Source: Nonomuraea turcica
Lineage (GTDB): Bacteria; Actinomycetota; Actinomycetes; Streptosporangiales; Streptosporangiaceae
Assembly (NCBI RefSeq): GCF_030718205.1
Contig: NZ_JAUZQF010000021.1
Span: forward strand, 149,911-213,910
Length of the DNA: 64,000 nucleotides
Reading direction: 5' to 3'
The stretch's first letter is position 1, and each line of letters begins with the position of its first letter. This document shows positions 40,685 to 49,339 of the stretch, piece by piece. Both the position numbers and the translations under genes were made by a program. The notes below the pieces were generated by a model. The model did no database searches, was not told the origin of the DNA, and was given only the letters and a program-made list of their open reading frames with translations.

Positions 40685-41803
40685 TCAGGGGCCCCGCAGA
40701 ATCCGCGTCACGTCCCGCGACGGTGGGACGCCGCGTAGCGACAGCCAGGCCAGCCCGTGGCGGGCGGCGTAGCCGGCGAGTGTGCGGGCGTCGAGCTCAC
40801 TCAGGTCGCCCTCGCCCGCCAGCACCGGGGTCAGGGCGATGCGCCGCCATGCCTGGCCGGGATCCGGCAGGTCCTGTGCCCGGACGATCTGGTCCTTGGC
40901 CAGTTGGATGGCCGCCGCGAGCCGGCGCAGGCGGCCGTGGGGAGCCGAGCGCGGCTGCATGGCGGCCAGCAGGTTCACGGTGCCGACCTCGGCGCCCGCC
41001 TCGTGGGTGGTGCGCAGCATCGCCACGTCGGCGGCGTCCAGCCCATACGGCCTCAGCGGGAGCGTGAAGCTGACCCGCAGCGGCCGCTCACGCCGCATGG
41101 CCCGGATGGCGCGGGCCCTGCGCAGCGCCACGGCGCCGTCCTCACTGTCGCGGATCTCGAAGTCGACGGCCGCGGCGTCGAACGCGCCGACCACTCTGCG
41201 GTAGGCGGCGGCGAGCCCGCCCGGCCTGGTGCAGGTCACGGCCAGCTCCTCGACGCCGGGCCCGCCGAAGGTGGGAACGGCGTCGCCACCCAGCGCCCTG
41301 AGTCGGCCGATCTTGTTCGCCACCGGGTTCTTACCGGGATCGAGCGGATCGCTCCGGCTGGTGTACTGATCGGGTGTTTCGAGCGGATCGCCCTGGTCCG
41401 TGCCTGGCTCAGATGTTTCGAGCGGAACACTCCGGTCGGCGTCGGGCTGGGGTGTTTCGAGCGGCCCCGCCCACTTCGGGGAGCAGCCGTCGTCGCCGCC
41501 CGCGATGAGGTGGCCCAGCATGTAGTGGCGCACGCCGGTGCGGCGGGACTGGGCCGGCAGGTCGAAGCCGGGGTCGCGGGCCGTGTCGACGAAGCCCACG
41601 AACGGGGCGGGCCGCTCCGTGGCCACCGCGGGGGAGGCGCTTGGGGACGGCTCCACCACCGCCGGCGGTGTCCGCAGCGGCGGGGCGGCGGCGCCCGCGG
41701 GCAGCAGCTGGATCGCGACGGCCGTGGCGGCGGCGAGCCCGAGGCCGCCGAGGATCGCGAGCGGGCGGGGGAGCGTGCCGGGTTCCCGTTTGTGCCGTGG
41801 CAT
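40685..41803 (-). CDS. degenerate GH18 chitinase-like secreted protein with 13-residue repeats
   Basis: A 372-residue protein with a hydrophobic N-terminal segment (15-40, signal or anchor) and a Pro/Ser-rich linker, then a GH18-like TIM barrel. FVGFVDTARDPGFDL, ALGGDAVPTFGGPGVEEL and VDFEIRD align with chitinase strands 1, 3 and 4. The DxxDxDxE motif is degraded to A211-x-x-D214-x-E216-x-R218, so the catalytic Glu is lost. Residues 115-153 are three tandem 13-residue repeats opening LET. It may bind rather than cleave glycans; this is inference. Confidence 0.7.
   Translation of the reverse strand: MPRHKREPGTLPRPLAILGGLGLAAATAVAIQLLPAGAAAPPLRTPPAVVEPSPSASPAVATERPAPFVGFVDTARDPGFDLPAQSRRTGVRHYMLGHLIAGGDDGCSPKWAGPLETPQPDADRSVPLETSEPGTDQGDPLETPDQYTSRSDPLDPGKNPVANKIGRLRALGGDAVPTFGGPGVEELAVTCTRPGGLAAAYRRVVGAFDAAAVDFEIRDSEDGAVALRRARAIRAMRRERPLRVSFTLPLRPYGLDAADVAMLRTTHEAGAEVGTVNLLAAMQPRSAPHGRLRRLAAAIQLAKDQIVRAQDLPDPGQAWRRIALTPVLAGEGDLSELDARTLAGYAARHGLAWLSLRGVPPSRDVTRILRGP
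41345..41461. repeat. three in-frame 39-bp tandem repeats
   Basis: Three 39-bp copies sharing TGTTTCGAGCGG (starting 41375, 41414 and 41453), with a degenerate fourth at 41336. They encode 13-residue units beginning LET in the GH18-like protein. The 39-bp period keeps the frame. Confidence 0.85.
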
Positions 41804-41909
41804 CGAACACCCCGTGTAATCGGTCGGCTACGTACGGCGCTTGACGGGCACGTTAGCAAGCATTCCCGGCGCGGCGCGGGCCTTTTCCGGTTCGCGTCCG
41901 ATGTGTGCC

Positions 41910-41915
41910 GATAAT
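41910..41915 (+). promoter_or_regulatory. -10 box of a probable leaderless transcript
   Basis: GATAAT ends 6 nt before the ATG of the LLM oxidoreductase at 41922, placing the likely transcription start on the start codon. No ribosome-binding site is visible. Confidence 0.5.
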
Positions 41916-41921
41916 GTGGGC

Positions 41922-42836
41922 ATGAAGCTACGGATCTTCACCGAGCCCCAGCAGGGCGCGACATATGACGACCTGCTCAGCGTCGCCCAGGCCGCCGAAC
42001 GGCTGGGCTTTGACGCTTTCTTCCGTTCTGACCACTACCAGCGCATCGGCCCCGGCGACCCGGGCCCCGGCTCCACCGACGCGTGGATCACGCTGGCAGG
42101 CCTGGCCAGGGAGACCTCGCGGATCCGGCTGGGCACGCTGGTGACGCCGGCCACGTTCCGGCTCCCCGGGCCCCTGGCGATCAGCGTCGCGCAGGTCGAC
42201 CAGATGAGCGGCGGCCGGGTCGAGCTGGGCTTCGGCGCCGGCTGGTTCGATACCGAGCACGCGGCGTACGGCATTCCGTTCCCGCCGCAGAACGAACGGT
42301 TCGGGCGGTTCGAGGAGCAGCTCGAGATCATCACCGGCCTGTGGACCGCGGAGAAGACCTTCTCGTTCGAGGGCAGGTACTACCGGGTCGCCGACTCGCC
42401 CGCGCTGCCGAAGCCGGTGCAGCAGCCCCGGCCGCCGATCATCATCGGTGGGTTCGGCGCCAAGCGCACGCCTCGGCTGGCGGCGACGTACGCGGATGAG
42501 TACAACGTGCCGTTCCGCACGCTGACCGACACGGCCGAGGCGTTCGGCCGGGTGCGCGAGGCCTGCGAGAGCACCGGGCGCAGCCTGGTCTGCTCGCTCG
42601 CGCAGACCGCCATCGTGGGCCGTGACCGGGCCGAGGTCGAGCGGCGCGCGGCCGCGGTCGGCGAGAACCCCGACACGCTGCGGGAGAACGGCCTGGCAGG
42701 CACGCCCGCCGAGGTGCTCGAGAAGATCGGGAAGTTCGCCGAACTGGGCGCCGAGCGGGTCTACCTGCAGATCCTGGATCTGGGCGACCTCGAGCATCTG
42801 GAGCTGATCGCGGCCGAGGTGCTGCCGCACGTGTAA
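41922..42836 (+). CDS. LLM-class F420-dependent oxidoreductase
   Basis: A 304-residue luciferase-like monooxygenase-fold protein. TIM-barrel landmarks: LGFDAFFRSDHYQRIG, ARETSRIRLGTLVTPATFR, DQMSGGRVELGFGAGWF and PIIIGGFGAKRTPRLAATYADEYN. Actinobacterial members of this branch usually reduce substrates with F420H2 rather than FMN; the substrate is unknown. ATG at 41922 is chosen because the barrel begins at once (MKLRIFTEP) and the -10 box sits directly upstream. It is followed 44 bp later by hen1, possibly co-transcribed. Confidence 0.9.
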   Translation: MKLRIFTEPQQGATYDDLLSVAQAAERLGFDAFFRSDHYQRIGPGDPGPGSTDAWITLAGLARETSRIRLGTLVTPATFRLPGPLAISVAQVDQMSGGRVELGFGAGWFDTEHAAYGIPFPPQNERFGRFEEQLEIITGLWTAEKTFSFEGRYYRVADSPALPKPVQQPRPPIIIGGFGAKRTPRLAATYADEYNVPFRTLTDTAEAFGRVREACESTGRSLVCSLAQTAIVGRDRAEVERRAAAVGENPDTLRENGLAGTPAEVLEKIGKFAELGAERVYLQILDLGDLEHLELIAAEVLPHV

Positions 42837-42880
42837 GTAATCGCTGGCGGGGGTTCGGGGGGTTGCGGCAAACTTGGGGC

Positions 42881-44503
42881 GTGCTGCTGACGATCACGAC
42901 CACCGCGAGCCCTGCCACCGACCTGGGTTTTCTCCTGCACAAGCATCCCGGGCGCGTGCAGGAGTTCAGCCAGTCGTTCGGCACGGCCAGGGTGTTCTAC
43001 CCCGAGGCGGGCGAGGAGCGGTGCACGGCGGCGCTCCTGCTGGAGGTCGACCCGATCGCGCTGGTCAGGTCGCGCGGCAAGGGCTCGCCCGACTTCAGCC
43101 TGTCGCAATACGTCAACGACCGCCCCTACGCCGCGTCCTCGCTGCTGGCCGTGGCGCTGGGAGACGTGTTCCGCACGGCGCGGGCGGGCCGGTGCAAGGC
43201 CCGGCCCGAGCTTCCCGGCCAGGCGCTGCCGCTGGAGCTGAGGCTGCCCGCGCTGCCCTGCCGGGGTGGGCCCGACCTGGCGCGGCGGTTGTTCGAGCCA
43301 CTCGGCTGGGAGGTCGAGGCGCAGCCACTCCCGCTCGACGAGGGGTTCCCGGAGTGGGGCGAGTCGCGCTATGTCCGGCTCACCCTGCGCGGCGCGGCCC
43401 GCCTGTCCGACGCGCTCAACCACCTCTATGTGCTGCTGCCCGTGCTCGACGACGGCAAGCACTACTGGATCGCGCCCGACGAGGTCGACAAGCTGATCAG
43501 GGCCGGTGAGGGCTGGCTGCGCGGGCACCCGGAACGCGGGCTGATCACCCGGCGCTACCTGGGCCGGCGCTGGGCCCTGGCCCGCACCGCGCTGACCCGG
43601 CTGGCCGAGCTCGGCGACGAGACGGAGGAGCAGCTGGAGCCCGCGGTCGCGGAGGACGCGCCTGCCGAGGAGACGGCCGCCGACGAACTGGCCACCGCCG
43701 AGGCCGAGGCCCACGCCACAACCACTGCACCCGCCGCGTCCTACGCGCCCGCGGACGCGCCCACCGCGCCCTACGCGCCCGCCGCGACCGGCGTGCTCGC
43801 GCAGGACGCGCTCATCGGTGGCGCGCGTGTGGAGGGCGTGAGCGCGCCAGATGCCGCGGCCGAGGTGGCGGGGACCGAGGGGAGCGAGTCCAAGGGCAAG
43901 TCGCTCAGCGTCCGGCGACGGGAAGCCGTGCTGGCCAAGCTCGAAGAGCTCGGCGCGGTCAGCGTGATCGACCTGGGCTGCGGCCAGGGCGAGCTGGTCG
44001 GCGCGCTGCTGGCCAGGCCCAGGTTCGCCAGGGTCGCCGGCATGGACGTCTCGTCGATGGCGCTCACCATCGCCGCACGCAAGCTCCGCCTGGACCGCAT
44101 GCCCGACGCCAAGCGCGCCCGCCTCACCCTGTTCCAGGGCGCGCTCACCTACACCGACAAGCGGCTCAAGGGCTACGACGCCGCCGTCCTCATGGAGGTG
44201 ATCGAGCACGTCGACCCGCCCCGCCTGACCGCGCTCGAACGGGTCGTGTTCGGCCACGCCAAGCCCGCCCACGTGCTCGTCACCACGCCCAACATCGAGC
44301 ACAACGTCCGCTATGAGTTCCTGACCGGCCTGCGCCACCCCGACCACCGCTTCGAGTGGACCCGCGCCGAGTTCGCCGCCTGGGCGACCCGGGTGGCCGC
44401 CGAGCACGGCTACCAGGTCGCGTTCGAGCCGGTCGGTGACGACGACCCCGAGGTCGGCCCGCCGACCCAGATGGGAGTGTTCACCCGTGATCAGCGTTCC
44501 TGA
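42881..44503 (+). CDS. hen1: bacterial Hen1, 3'-terminal RNA ribose 2'-O-methyltransferase
   Basis: A 540-residue enzyme of the Pnkp/Hen1 RNA-repair system. The N-terminal domain (1-240) opens with VLLTITTTASPATDLGFLLHKHP, the hallmark of bacterial Hen1, and is known to activate Pnkp ligation. A low-complexity Ala/Glu/Pro linker (about 250-340) is followed by the methyltransferase domain with IDLGCGQGELVG, the Mn-binding VIEHVDPPRL (Glu and His ligands) and TTPNIEHNVRYE. It methylates the 2'-OH of the terminal ribose before ligation. GTG at 42881 is preferred; the stop overlaps pnkp by 17 nt. Confidence 0.95.
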   Translation: MLLTITTTASPATDLGFLLHKHPGRVQEFSQSFGTARVFYPEAGEERCTAALLLEVDPIALVRSRGKGSPDFSLSQYVNDRPYAASSLLAVALGDVFRTARAGRCKARPELPGQALPLELRLPALPCRGGPDLARRLFEPLGWEVEAQPLPLDEGFPEWGESRYVRLTLRGAARLSDALNHLYVLLPVLDDGKHYWIAPDEVDKLIRAGEGWLRGHPERGLITRRYLGRRWALARTALTRLAELGDETEEQLEPAVAEDAPAEETAADELATAEAEAHATTTAPAASYAPADAPTAPYAPAATGVLAQDALIGGARVEGVSAPDAAAEVAGTEGSESKGKSLSVRRREAVLAKLEELGAVSVIDLGCGQGELVGALLARPRFARVAGMDVSSMALTIAARKLRLDRMPDAKRARLTLFQGALTYTDKRLKGYDAAVLMEVIEHVDPPRLTALERVVFGHAKPAHVLVTTPNIEHNVRYEFLTGLRHPDHRFEWTRAEFAAWATRVAAEHGYQVAFEPVGDDDPEVGPPTQMGVFTRDQRS

Positions 44504-46946
44504 GCTGTCCCTCGTGGTGCTGGTCGGCGTCTCCGGCAGCGGCAAGTCCACGTTCGCGCGCAAGCACTTCAAGCCGACGCAGGTCATCTCCTCCGACTTC
44601 TGCCGCGGCCTGGTCGCCGACGACGAGAACGACCAGTCGGCCACCCCGGCGGCGTTCGACCTGCTGCACCACATCGTCGGCGTGCGCCTGTCCAGGGGCC
44701 TGTTCACCGTGGTCGACGCCACCAACGTCCAGTACACCGCCCGCAAGAGCCTCATCGACCTGGCCAGGAAGCACGACGTGCTGGCCGACGCGATCGTGCT
44801 CGACGTGCCGGAGGAGGTGGCGATCGAGCGCAACGCCGTCCGCCCCGACCGCGACTTCGGCCCCGGCGTAGTGATCCGCCAGCGCAAGGACCTGCGCCGC
44901 TCGCTCGGCAAGATCTCCGGCGACGGCTTCAGGAAGGTCCACGTGCTGCGCGGCCTCGACGAGATCGACGACGCGATGATCACGTACGAGAAGGCGTGGT
45001 CGGACCTGACCGAGCTGACCGGCCCGTTCGACGTCATCGGCGACGTGCACGGTTGCCGCGCGGAGCTGGAGACCCTGCTGCGCGAGCTCGGCTGGGAGGG
45101 CGTCCGGCACCCGGACGGCCGGACCGCCGTGTTCGTCGGTGACCTGGTGGACCGCGGCCCCGACACGCCAGGAGTGCTGCGCCTGGTGATGGACATGGTC
45201 GAGGCGGGCACCGCGATCTGCGTGGCGGGCAACCACGAGCAGAAGCTGGTGCGCGCGCTGAACGGCCGCAACGTCAAGGTCACCCACGGCCTGCAGGAGT
45301 CGCTCGACCAGCTCGGCGCCCAGCCGCCCGAGTTCGTCGAGCGGGCCAAGCGGTTCATGGACGGCCTGCTCAGCCACTACCGCCTGGACGGCGGCCGGCT
45401 CGTGGTGGCGCACGCCGGGCTCAAGGAGGCCTACCACGGGCGGGCCTCCAAGCGGGTGCGCTCGTTCGCCCTGTACGGCGACACCACCGGCGAGACCGAC
45501 GAATACGGCCTGCCGGTCCGCCTGCCGTGGGCCGAGGAATACCGTGGCCGCGCCATGGTCGTCTACGGCCACACGCCCACGCTCCGGCCCGAGTGGATCA
45601 ACAACACGATCTGCCTCGACACCGGCTGCGTCTTCGGCGGCCACCTGACCGCCCTGCGCTACCCCGAGCGCCAGATCGTCCAGGTCCCGGCGGAGAAGGT
45701 CTGGTACGAGCCGACGAAGCCGCTCGGCGCGGGCGTCCGCGACCCGGGCATGTTGGACGTCAACGACGTGATCGGCACCCGCCACGTGGAGACCAGGTTC
45801 GGCGCCCGGGTGAAGATCCTGGAGGAAAACGCGGCCGCGGCCCTGGAGGTCATGAGCCGCTTCGCGGTGGATCCGCGCTGGCTGGTCTACCTGCCGCCCA
45901 CCATGGCCCCGCCGGAGACCTCCCGGCTCGACGGCTACCTGGAGCACCCGCACGAGGCGTTCGAGGAGTTCGCCGCCGCCGGGGTGCGCGAGGTCGTGTG
46001 CGAGGAGAAGCACATGGGCTCGCGGGCCGTCGCCGTGCTGGCCAGGACCCCGGAGGCGGCCGCGACCCGGTTCGGGGTGAGCGACGGCAGCGCCGGCGCC
46101 GTCTACACGCGCACCGGGCGGCCGTTCTTCGCCGACACGGGGCCGCTCGTCGAACGGCTGCGGGCGGCCTGCGAGCCGCTGTGGGCTGAGCTCGGCTCCG
46201 ACTGGGTGGTGCTCGACTGCGAGCTGCTGCCCTGGTCCGCCAAGGCCGGCGACCTCATCAGGAGCCAGTACGCCTCCGTCGGCGCGGCCGCCCGCGCCGC
46301 GCTGCCCGAGGCGGTGCGGGCCCTGGAGGCGGCGGCCGAGCGCGGGCTGGATGTGGGCGATCTGCTGGACCGCACCCGCCGCCGCTCGCACAACGCTGCC
46401 CTGTTCCGCGAGGCCTATGCCCGTTACTGCTGGCCGGTCGACGGGCTGGAGGGTGTCAAGCTGGCGCCGTTCCAGATCCTCGCCTGCGAGGGCCGGGCCA
46501 CGGCGCTGGAGCCGCACGCCTGGCACCTGAGCACGCTGGCGCTGCTCGACTCGCCGCTGATCGCCCCGACCCGCCACGTGTTCGTCGACCTCGGCTCGCC
46601 GGAGTCCAGGGCCGAGGCGACCGCCTGGTGGGAGTCGATGACGGCGGCGGGCGGCGAGGGCATGGTGGTCAAGCCGTCCGCGTACGCGCCCGGCCGGGTG
46701 CAGCCCGGGGTCAAAGTCCGCGGACGCGAATACCTGCGGATCATCTACGGCCCTGACTACACCGAGTCGCTCGACGTGCTGCGCAGGCGTTTCCTCGGCA
46801 AGAAGCGCTCGCTGGCGCTGCGCGAGTACACGCTGGGTCTGGAGGCGCTGTCGCGGCTGGCGGACGGCGAGCCGGCCTGGCGGGTGCACGAGCCGGTCTT
46901 CGCCGTGCTGGCCCTGGAGTCGGAGCCGGTGGACCCGCGGCTGTAA
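44487..46946 (+). CDS. pnkp: polynucleotide kinase-phosphatase-ligase (Pnkp), RNA repair
   Basis: An 819-residue three-domain RNA-repair enzyme. Kinase domain: P-loop GVSGSGKS (residues 14-21). Phosphatase domain of the binuclear metallophosphoesterase type: GDVHG (185-189), GDLVDRGP (218-225) and GNHE (248-251). C-terminal ligase/adenylyltransferase with nucleotidyl Lys508 in EEKHMGSR. It heals 5'-OH and 2',3'-cyclic phosphate ends of cut RNA, such as tRNAs cleaved by ribotoxins, and seals them with Hen1. The GTG start lies within the 3' end of hen1. Confidence 0.96.
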   Translation: MISVPELSLVVLVGVSGSGKSTFARKHFKPTQVISSDFCRGLVADDENDQSATPAAFDLLHHIVGVRLSRGLFTVVDATNVQYTARKSLIDLARKHDVLADAIVLDVPEEVAIERNAVRPDRDFGPGVVIRQRKDLRRSLGKISGDGFRKVHVLRGLDEIDDAMITYEKAWSDLTELTGPFDVIGDVHGCRAELETLLRELGWEGVRHPDGRTAVFVGDLVDRGPDTPGVLRLVMDMVEAGTAICVAGNHEQKLVRALNGRNVKVTHGLQESLDQLGAQPPEFVERAKRFMDGLLSHYRLDGGRLVVAHAGLKEAYHGRASKRVRSFALYGDTTGETDEYGLPVRLPWAEEYRGRAMVVYGHTPTLRPEWINNTICLDTGCVFGGHLTALRYPERQIVQVPAEKVWYEPTKPLGAGVRDPGMLDVNDVIGTRHVETRFGARVKILEENAAAALEVMSRFAVDPRWLVYLPPTMAPPETSRLDGYLEHPHEAFEEFAAAGVREVVCEEKHMGSRAVAVLARTPEAAATRFGVSDGSAGAVYTRTGRPFFADTGPLVERLRAACEPLWAELGSDWVVLDCELLPWSAKAGDLIRSQYASVGAAARAALPEAVRALEAAAERGLDVGDLLDRTRRRSHNAALFREAYARYCWPVDGLEGVKLAPFQILACEGRATALEPHAWHLSTLALLDSPLIAPTRHVFVDLGSPESRAEATAWWESMTAAGGEGMVVKPSAYAPGRVQPGVKVRGREYLRIIYGPDYTESLDVLRRRFLGKKRSLALREYTLGLEALSRLADGEPAWRVHEPVFAVLALESEPVDPRL

Positions 46947-47014
46947 AGCTTGGGTAAGCCGAGCGATACGTCGCTGACGTGCGGGTATGTCCCGACCCCA
47001 GGGGAGGAACCCGC

Positions 47015-48415
47015 ATGACGTCTCAGCGCACGCACCACGAGCACCTGGGCCACGTGCTCTTCATCACGGCCGCCGCGGCCATGGGCGGGTTCCTGTTCGG
47101 GTACGACAGCGCCGTCATCAACGGCGCGGTCGTCGGGATCCGCAGGCACTTCGGCGTCGGGCCGGTCGAGATCGGGTTCGTGGTGGCCATCGCGCTGCTC
47201 GGGTCCGCCGCGGGCGCGTGGACGGGTGGCCGGTTGGCCGATCGGCTGGGGCGGACCAGGTCCATGCAGGTGGCGGCGCTGCTGTTCGCGGTGAGCTCGA
47301 TCGGGCAGATGTTGCCGTTCGCGATCTGGGATCTCGCGGTGTGGCGGGTGATGGCGGGCTTCGCGATCGGCATGGCCTCGGTCCTGGCGCCCGCGTACAT
47401 CGCCGAGGTGGCCCCGGCAGCCTACCGGGGCCGGTTGGGCTCGCTCCAGCAGCTGGCCATCGTGCTCGGCATCGCGGTCTCGCAGCTGGTCAACTACCTG
47501 ATCGCCTGGCGGGCCGGCGGCGACGTGAACAACCACCTGGGGCCGCTGCAGGCGTGGCAGTGGATGCTGGGCGCCTGCGCGGTGCCGGCCCTGCTGTATC
47601 TGCTGTTCGCCCTGAACATCCCCGAGTCGCCCCGCTACCTCGTCATGCGAGGGCGCACCAGGCGGGCACGCGAGGTGCTGGCCGAGGTCGAGGGCGACGG
47701 GGTGGACATCGACGAGCGGATCTCGGAGATCCAGCACGTGTTGCGGACCCAGCGCGTGCCGGGCATGACGGATCTGCGCGGGCCGGCGCTCGGGCTGCTG
47801 CCGATCGTCTGGGTCGGCATCGCCCTGTCGGTCTTCCAGCAGTTCGTCGGCATCAACGTGATCTTCTACTACTCGACCGTGCTGTGGCAGTCGGTCGGCA
47901 TCAACCAGGCCGACTCCCTGCTGATCAGCTTCTCCAGCTCGATCATCAACATCATCGGAACGTTCATCGCGATCTCGCTCGTGGACAAGATCGGCCGCAG
48001 GCCACTGCTCATGATCGGCTCGGCCGGGATGGCGGTCTCGCTGGGCACCGCGGCGTGGGCGTTCAGCGCGGCCAGGGTCGCCGATGGCGCGGTCTCGTTG
48101 CCGGACCCGCAGGGGCCGATCGCGCTGATCGCGGCCAACGTGTTCGTGTTGTTCTTCGCGTTGTCGTGGGGCGTCGTGGTGTGGGTGCTGCTGGGCGAGA
48201 TGTTCCCCAACCGCATCCGCGCCGCAGGCCTGGGCCTCGCCGCCGCGGCCCAGTGGATCGCCAACTGGGCGATCACGGTGTCGTTCCCGGCCCTGTCGGC
48301 GTGGAACCTGCCGCTCACGTACGCCGGGTACGCGCTGTTCGCGCTGCTGTCGTTCCTGTTCGTGGCCAAATACGTCAGGGAGACCAAGGGTCGCAAACTT
48401 GAGGAAATGGGTTAA
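47015..48415 (+). CDS. MFS sugar porter
   Basis: A 466-residue sugar:H+ symporter with 12 predicted membrane segments. Signatures: GGFLFGYDSAVINGA in segment 1, GGRLADRLGRTRSM after segment 2, PESPRYLVMRGR at the start of the central loop, and QQFVGINVIFYYSTVLWQ in segment 7, typical of the XylE/GLUT-like family. ATG at 47015 follows GGGGAGGAAC. The substrate is probably a hexose or pentose; none of its neighbours is sugar-related until the mannoside operon 9 kb away. Confidence 0.92.
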   Translation: MTSQRTHHEHLGHVLFITAAAAMGGFLFGYDSAVINGAVVGIRRHFGVGPVEIGFVVAIALLGSAAGAWTGGRLADRLGRTRSMQVAALLFAVSSIGQMLPFAIWDLAVWRVMAGFAIGMASVLAPAYIAEVAPAAYRGRLGSLQQLAIVLGIAVSQLVNYLIAWRAGGDVNNHLGPLQAWQWMLGACAVPALLYLLFALNIPESPRYLVMRGRTRRAREVLAEVEGDGVDIDERISEIQHVLRTQRVPGMTDLRGPALGLLPIVWVGIALSVFQQFVGINVIFYYSTVLWQSVGINQADSLLISFSSSIINIIGTFIAISLVDKIGRRPLLMIGSAGMAVSLGTAAWAFSAARVADGAVSLPDPQGPIALIAANVFVLFFALSWGVVVWVLLGEMFPNRIRAAGLGLAAAAQWIANWAITVSFPALSAWNLPLTYAGYALFALLSFLFVAKYVRETKGRKLEEMG

Positions 48416-48445
48416 CCTTCGCGGCGTCTCGGCGTACCGCACCTT

Positions 48446-48483
48446 CTCCCCGCGGCCCGAGGCGCGGATCGGGCCGCAGGGAG
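48446..48483. terminator. hairpin between convergent genes
   Basis: CTCCC-c-GCGGCCCGA pairs with TCGGGCCGC-a-GGGAG, with one mismatch, around an 8-nt loop. It lies in the 90-bp gap between the sugar porter and the leftward CAP gene. Confidence 0.8.
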
Positions 48484-48505
48484 AGGCGGTGGGTGGCCTA
48501 GCGCT

Positions 48506-49339
48506 TTACCGGGCCGCGAAGTCCTGGGTCCAGTAGATCCGGCCCTGGGAGTTCTTGGCCGCCCCGACGCCGATCAGGTTGAACCGGCAGTTCATGATGT
48601 TGGCGCGGTGACCCGGGCTGTTCATCCAGCCCTGGACCACGGAGGCGGGTGAGGGCTGGCCGAAGGCGATGTTCTCGGCCCAGGCCGATCCTCCGGTGAA
48701 CCCGGCCGCCTTGATCCGGTCGGTGAAGCTGCGGCCGTCCTGGGAGGTGTGGTCGAAGTGGCCGGTCCTCGCCATGTCCTGGGAGTGGCCGAAGGCGGCC
48801 GCCCGCAGCTGCGGGTCATGGTTGAGCGGTCCGCAACCGCCCTTGGCCCGCTCGGCGTTGGTCAGCCGGACGACCTCGTTCTCCTCGGCAGTGCCCACCG
48901 CCCCCGTCGAAGGCGTCGCGGTGGGGGAGCTCGACGGCGTCGGGGTGGGAGTGCTGCTGCTGTCTGGGGAGCAGGACAACCTGGCCGCCCTGGACTTGGC
49001 GATGGTACGGCCGCGGAGGTCGGTGGCGAGGGCGTAGTAGACGCCGGGCTCGCAGGCCACCGCGACCTTGACGCGGCCGTTCCTGGTGGCCCCGCTCTTG
49101 ACCACGGGGTCGCGGCCGGGGACGGCGCGCTTGATCCGGATGCGCAGCAGCGCGGATGAGAAGCAGCCGCGGCGGGCGGCAAAGGATTCGATCTTCAATG
49201 CGCTGTTGAGCCGGGGCTTGGCCACGCTGACGCGGCACCTGGCTGCCTCCGACGCCGTTGCGGCCTCGGCCGCCGTGACCGGGACGCAGAGCGCGGCCAG
49301 GCTCACGAAGCCGGCGAGTACCCCAAGGGGTCTACGCAT
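48506..49339 (-). CDS. secreted CAP-domain (SCP/PR-1) protein
   Basis: A 277-residue protein. The start MRRPLG is set by GGAGGA 7 nt upstream. Signal peptide about 1-27 (ending AAEAA), a small beta-rich N-terminal domain with several Cys (30-125), a Ser/Thr/Pro linker (130-150), then a CAP domain with VVRLTNAERAKGGCGPL, FGHSQDMARTGHFDHTS, AWAENIAFG, SPGHRANIM and WTQDFAAR. Secreted CAP proteins are common in sporulating actinomycetes; their activity is unclear. It lies downstream of aconitase but behind that gene's terminator. Confidence 0.9.
   Translation of the reverse strand: MRRPLGVLAGFVSLAALCVPVTAAEAATASEAARCRVSVAKPRLNSALKIESFAARRGCFSSALLRIRIKRAVPGRDPVVKSGATRNGRVKVAVACEPGVYYALATDLRGRTIAKSRAARLSCSPDSSSTPTPTPSSSPTATPSTGAVGTAEENEVVRLTNAERAKGGCGPLNHDPQLRAAAFGHSQDMARTGHFDHTSQDGRSFTDRIKAAGFTGGSAWAENIAFGQPSPASVVQGWMNSPGHRANIMNCRFNLIGVGAAKNSQGRIYWTQDFAAR

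Noticed and set aside
41331..41500. possible small RNA or tRNA because of repeated TTCGAG
   Set aside because: The repeats have a 39-bp period in frame with a protein-coding gene and do not fold as a cloverleaf.
42863..42880. earlier TTG start for hen1
   Set aside because: The bacterial Hen1 family begins at the LLTITTT segment, which matches GTG at 42881; the six extra codons are not conserved.
44481..46889. 802-codon frame antisense to pnkp
   Set aside because: The sense strand has all Pnkp catalytic motifs; the antisense product has the composition typical of a shadow frame.
42881..46946. Hen1-Pnkp as a previously undescribed system
   Set aside because: It is a known bacterial RNA-repair system; only the context and linker are reported as noteworthy.
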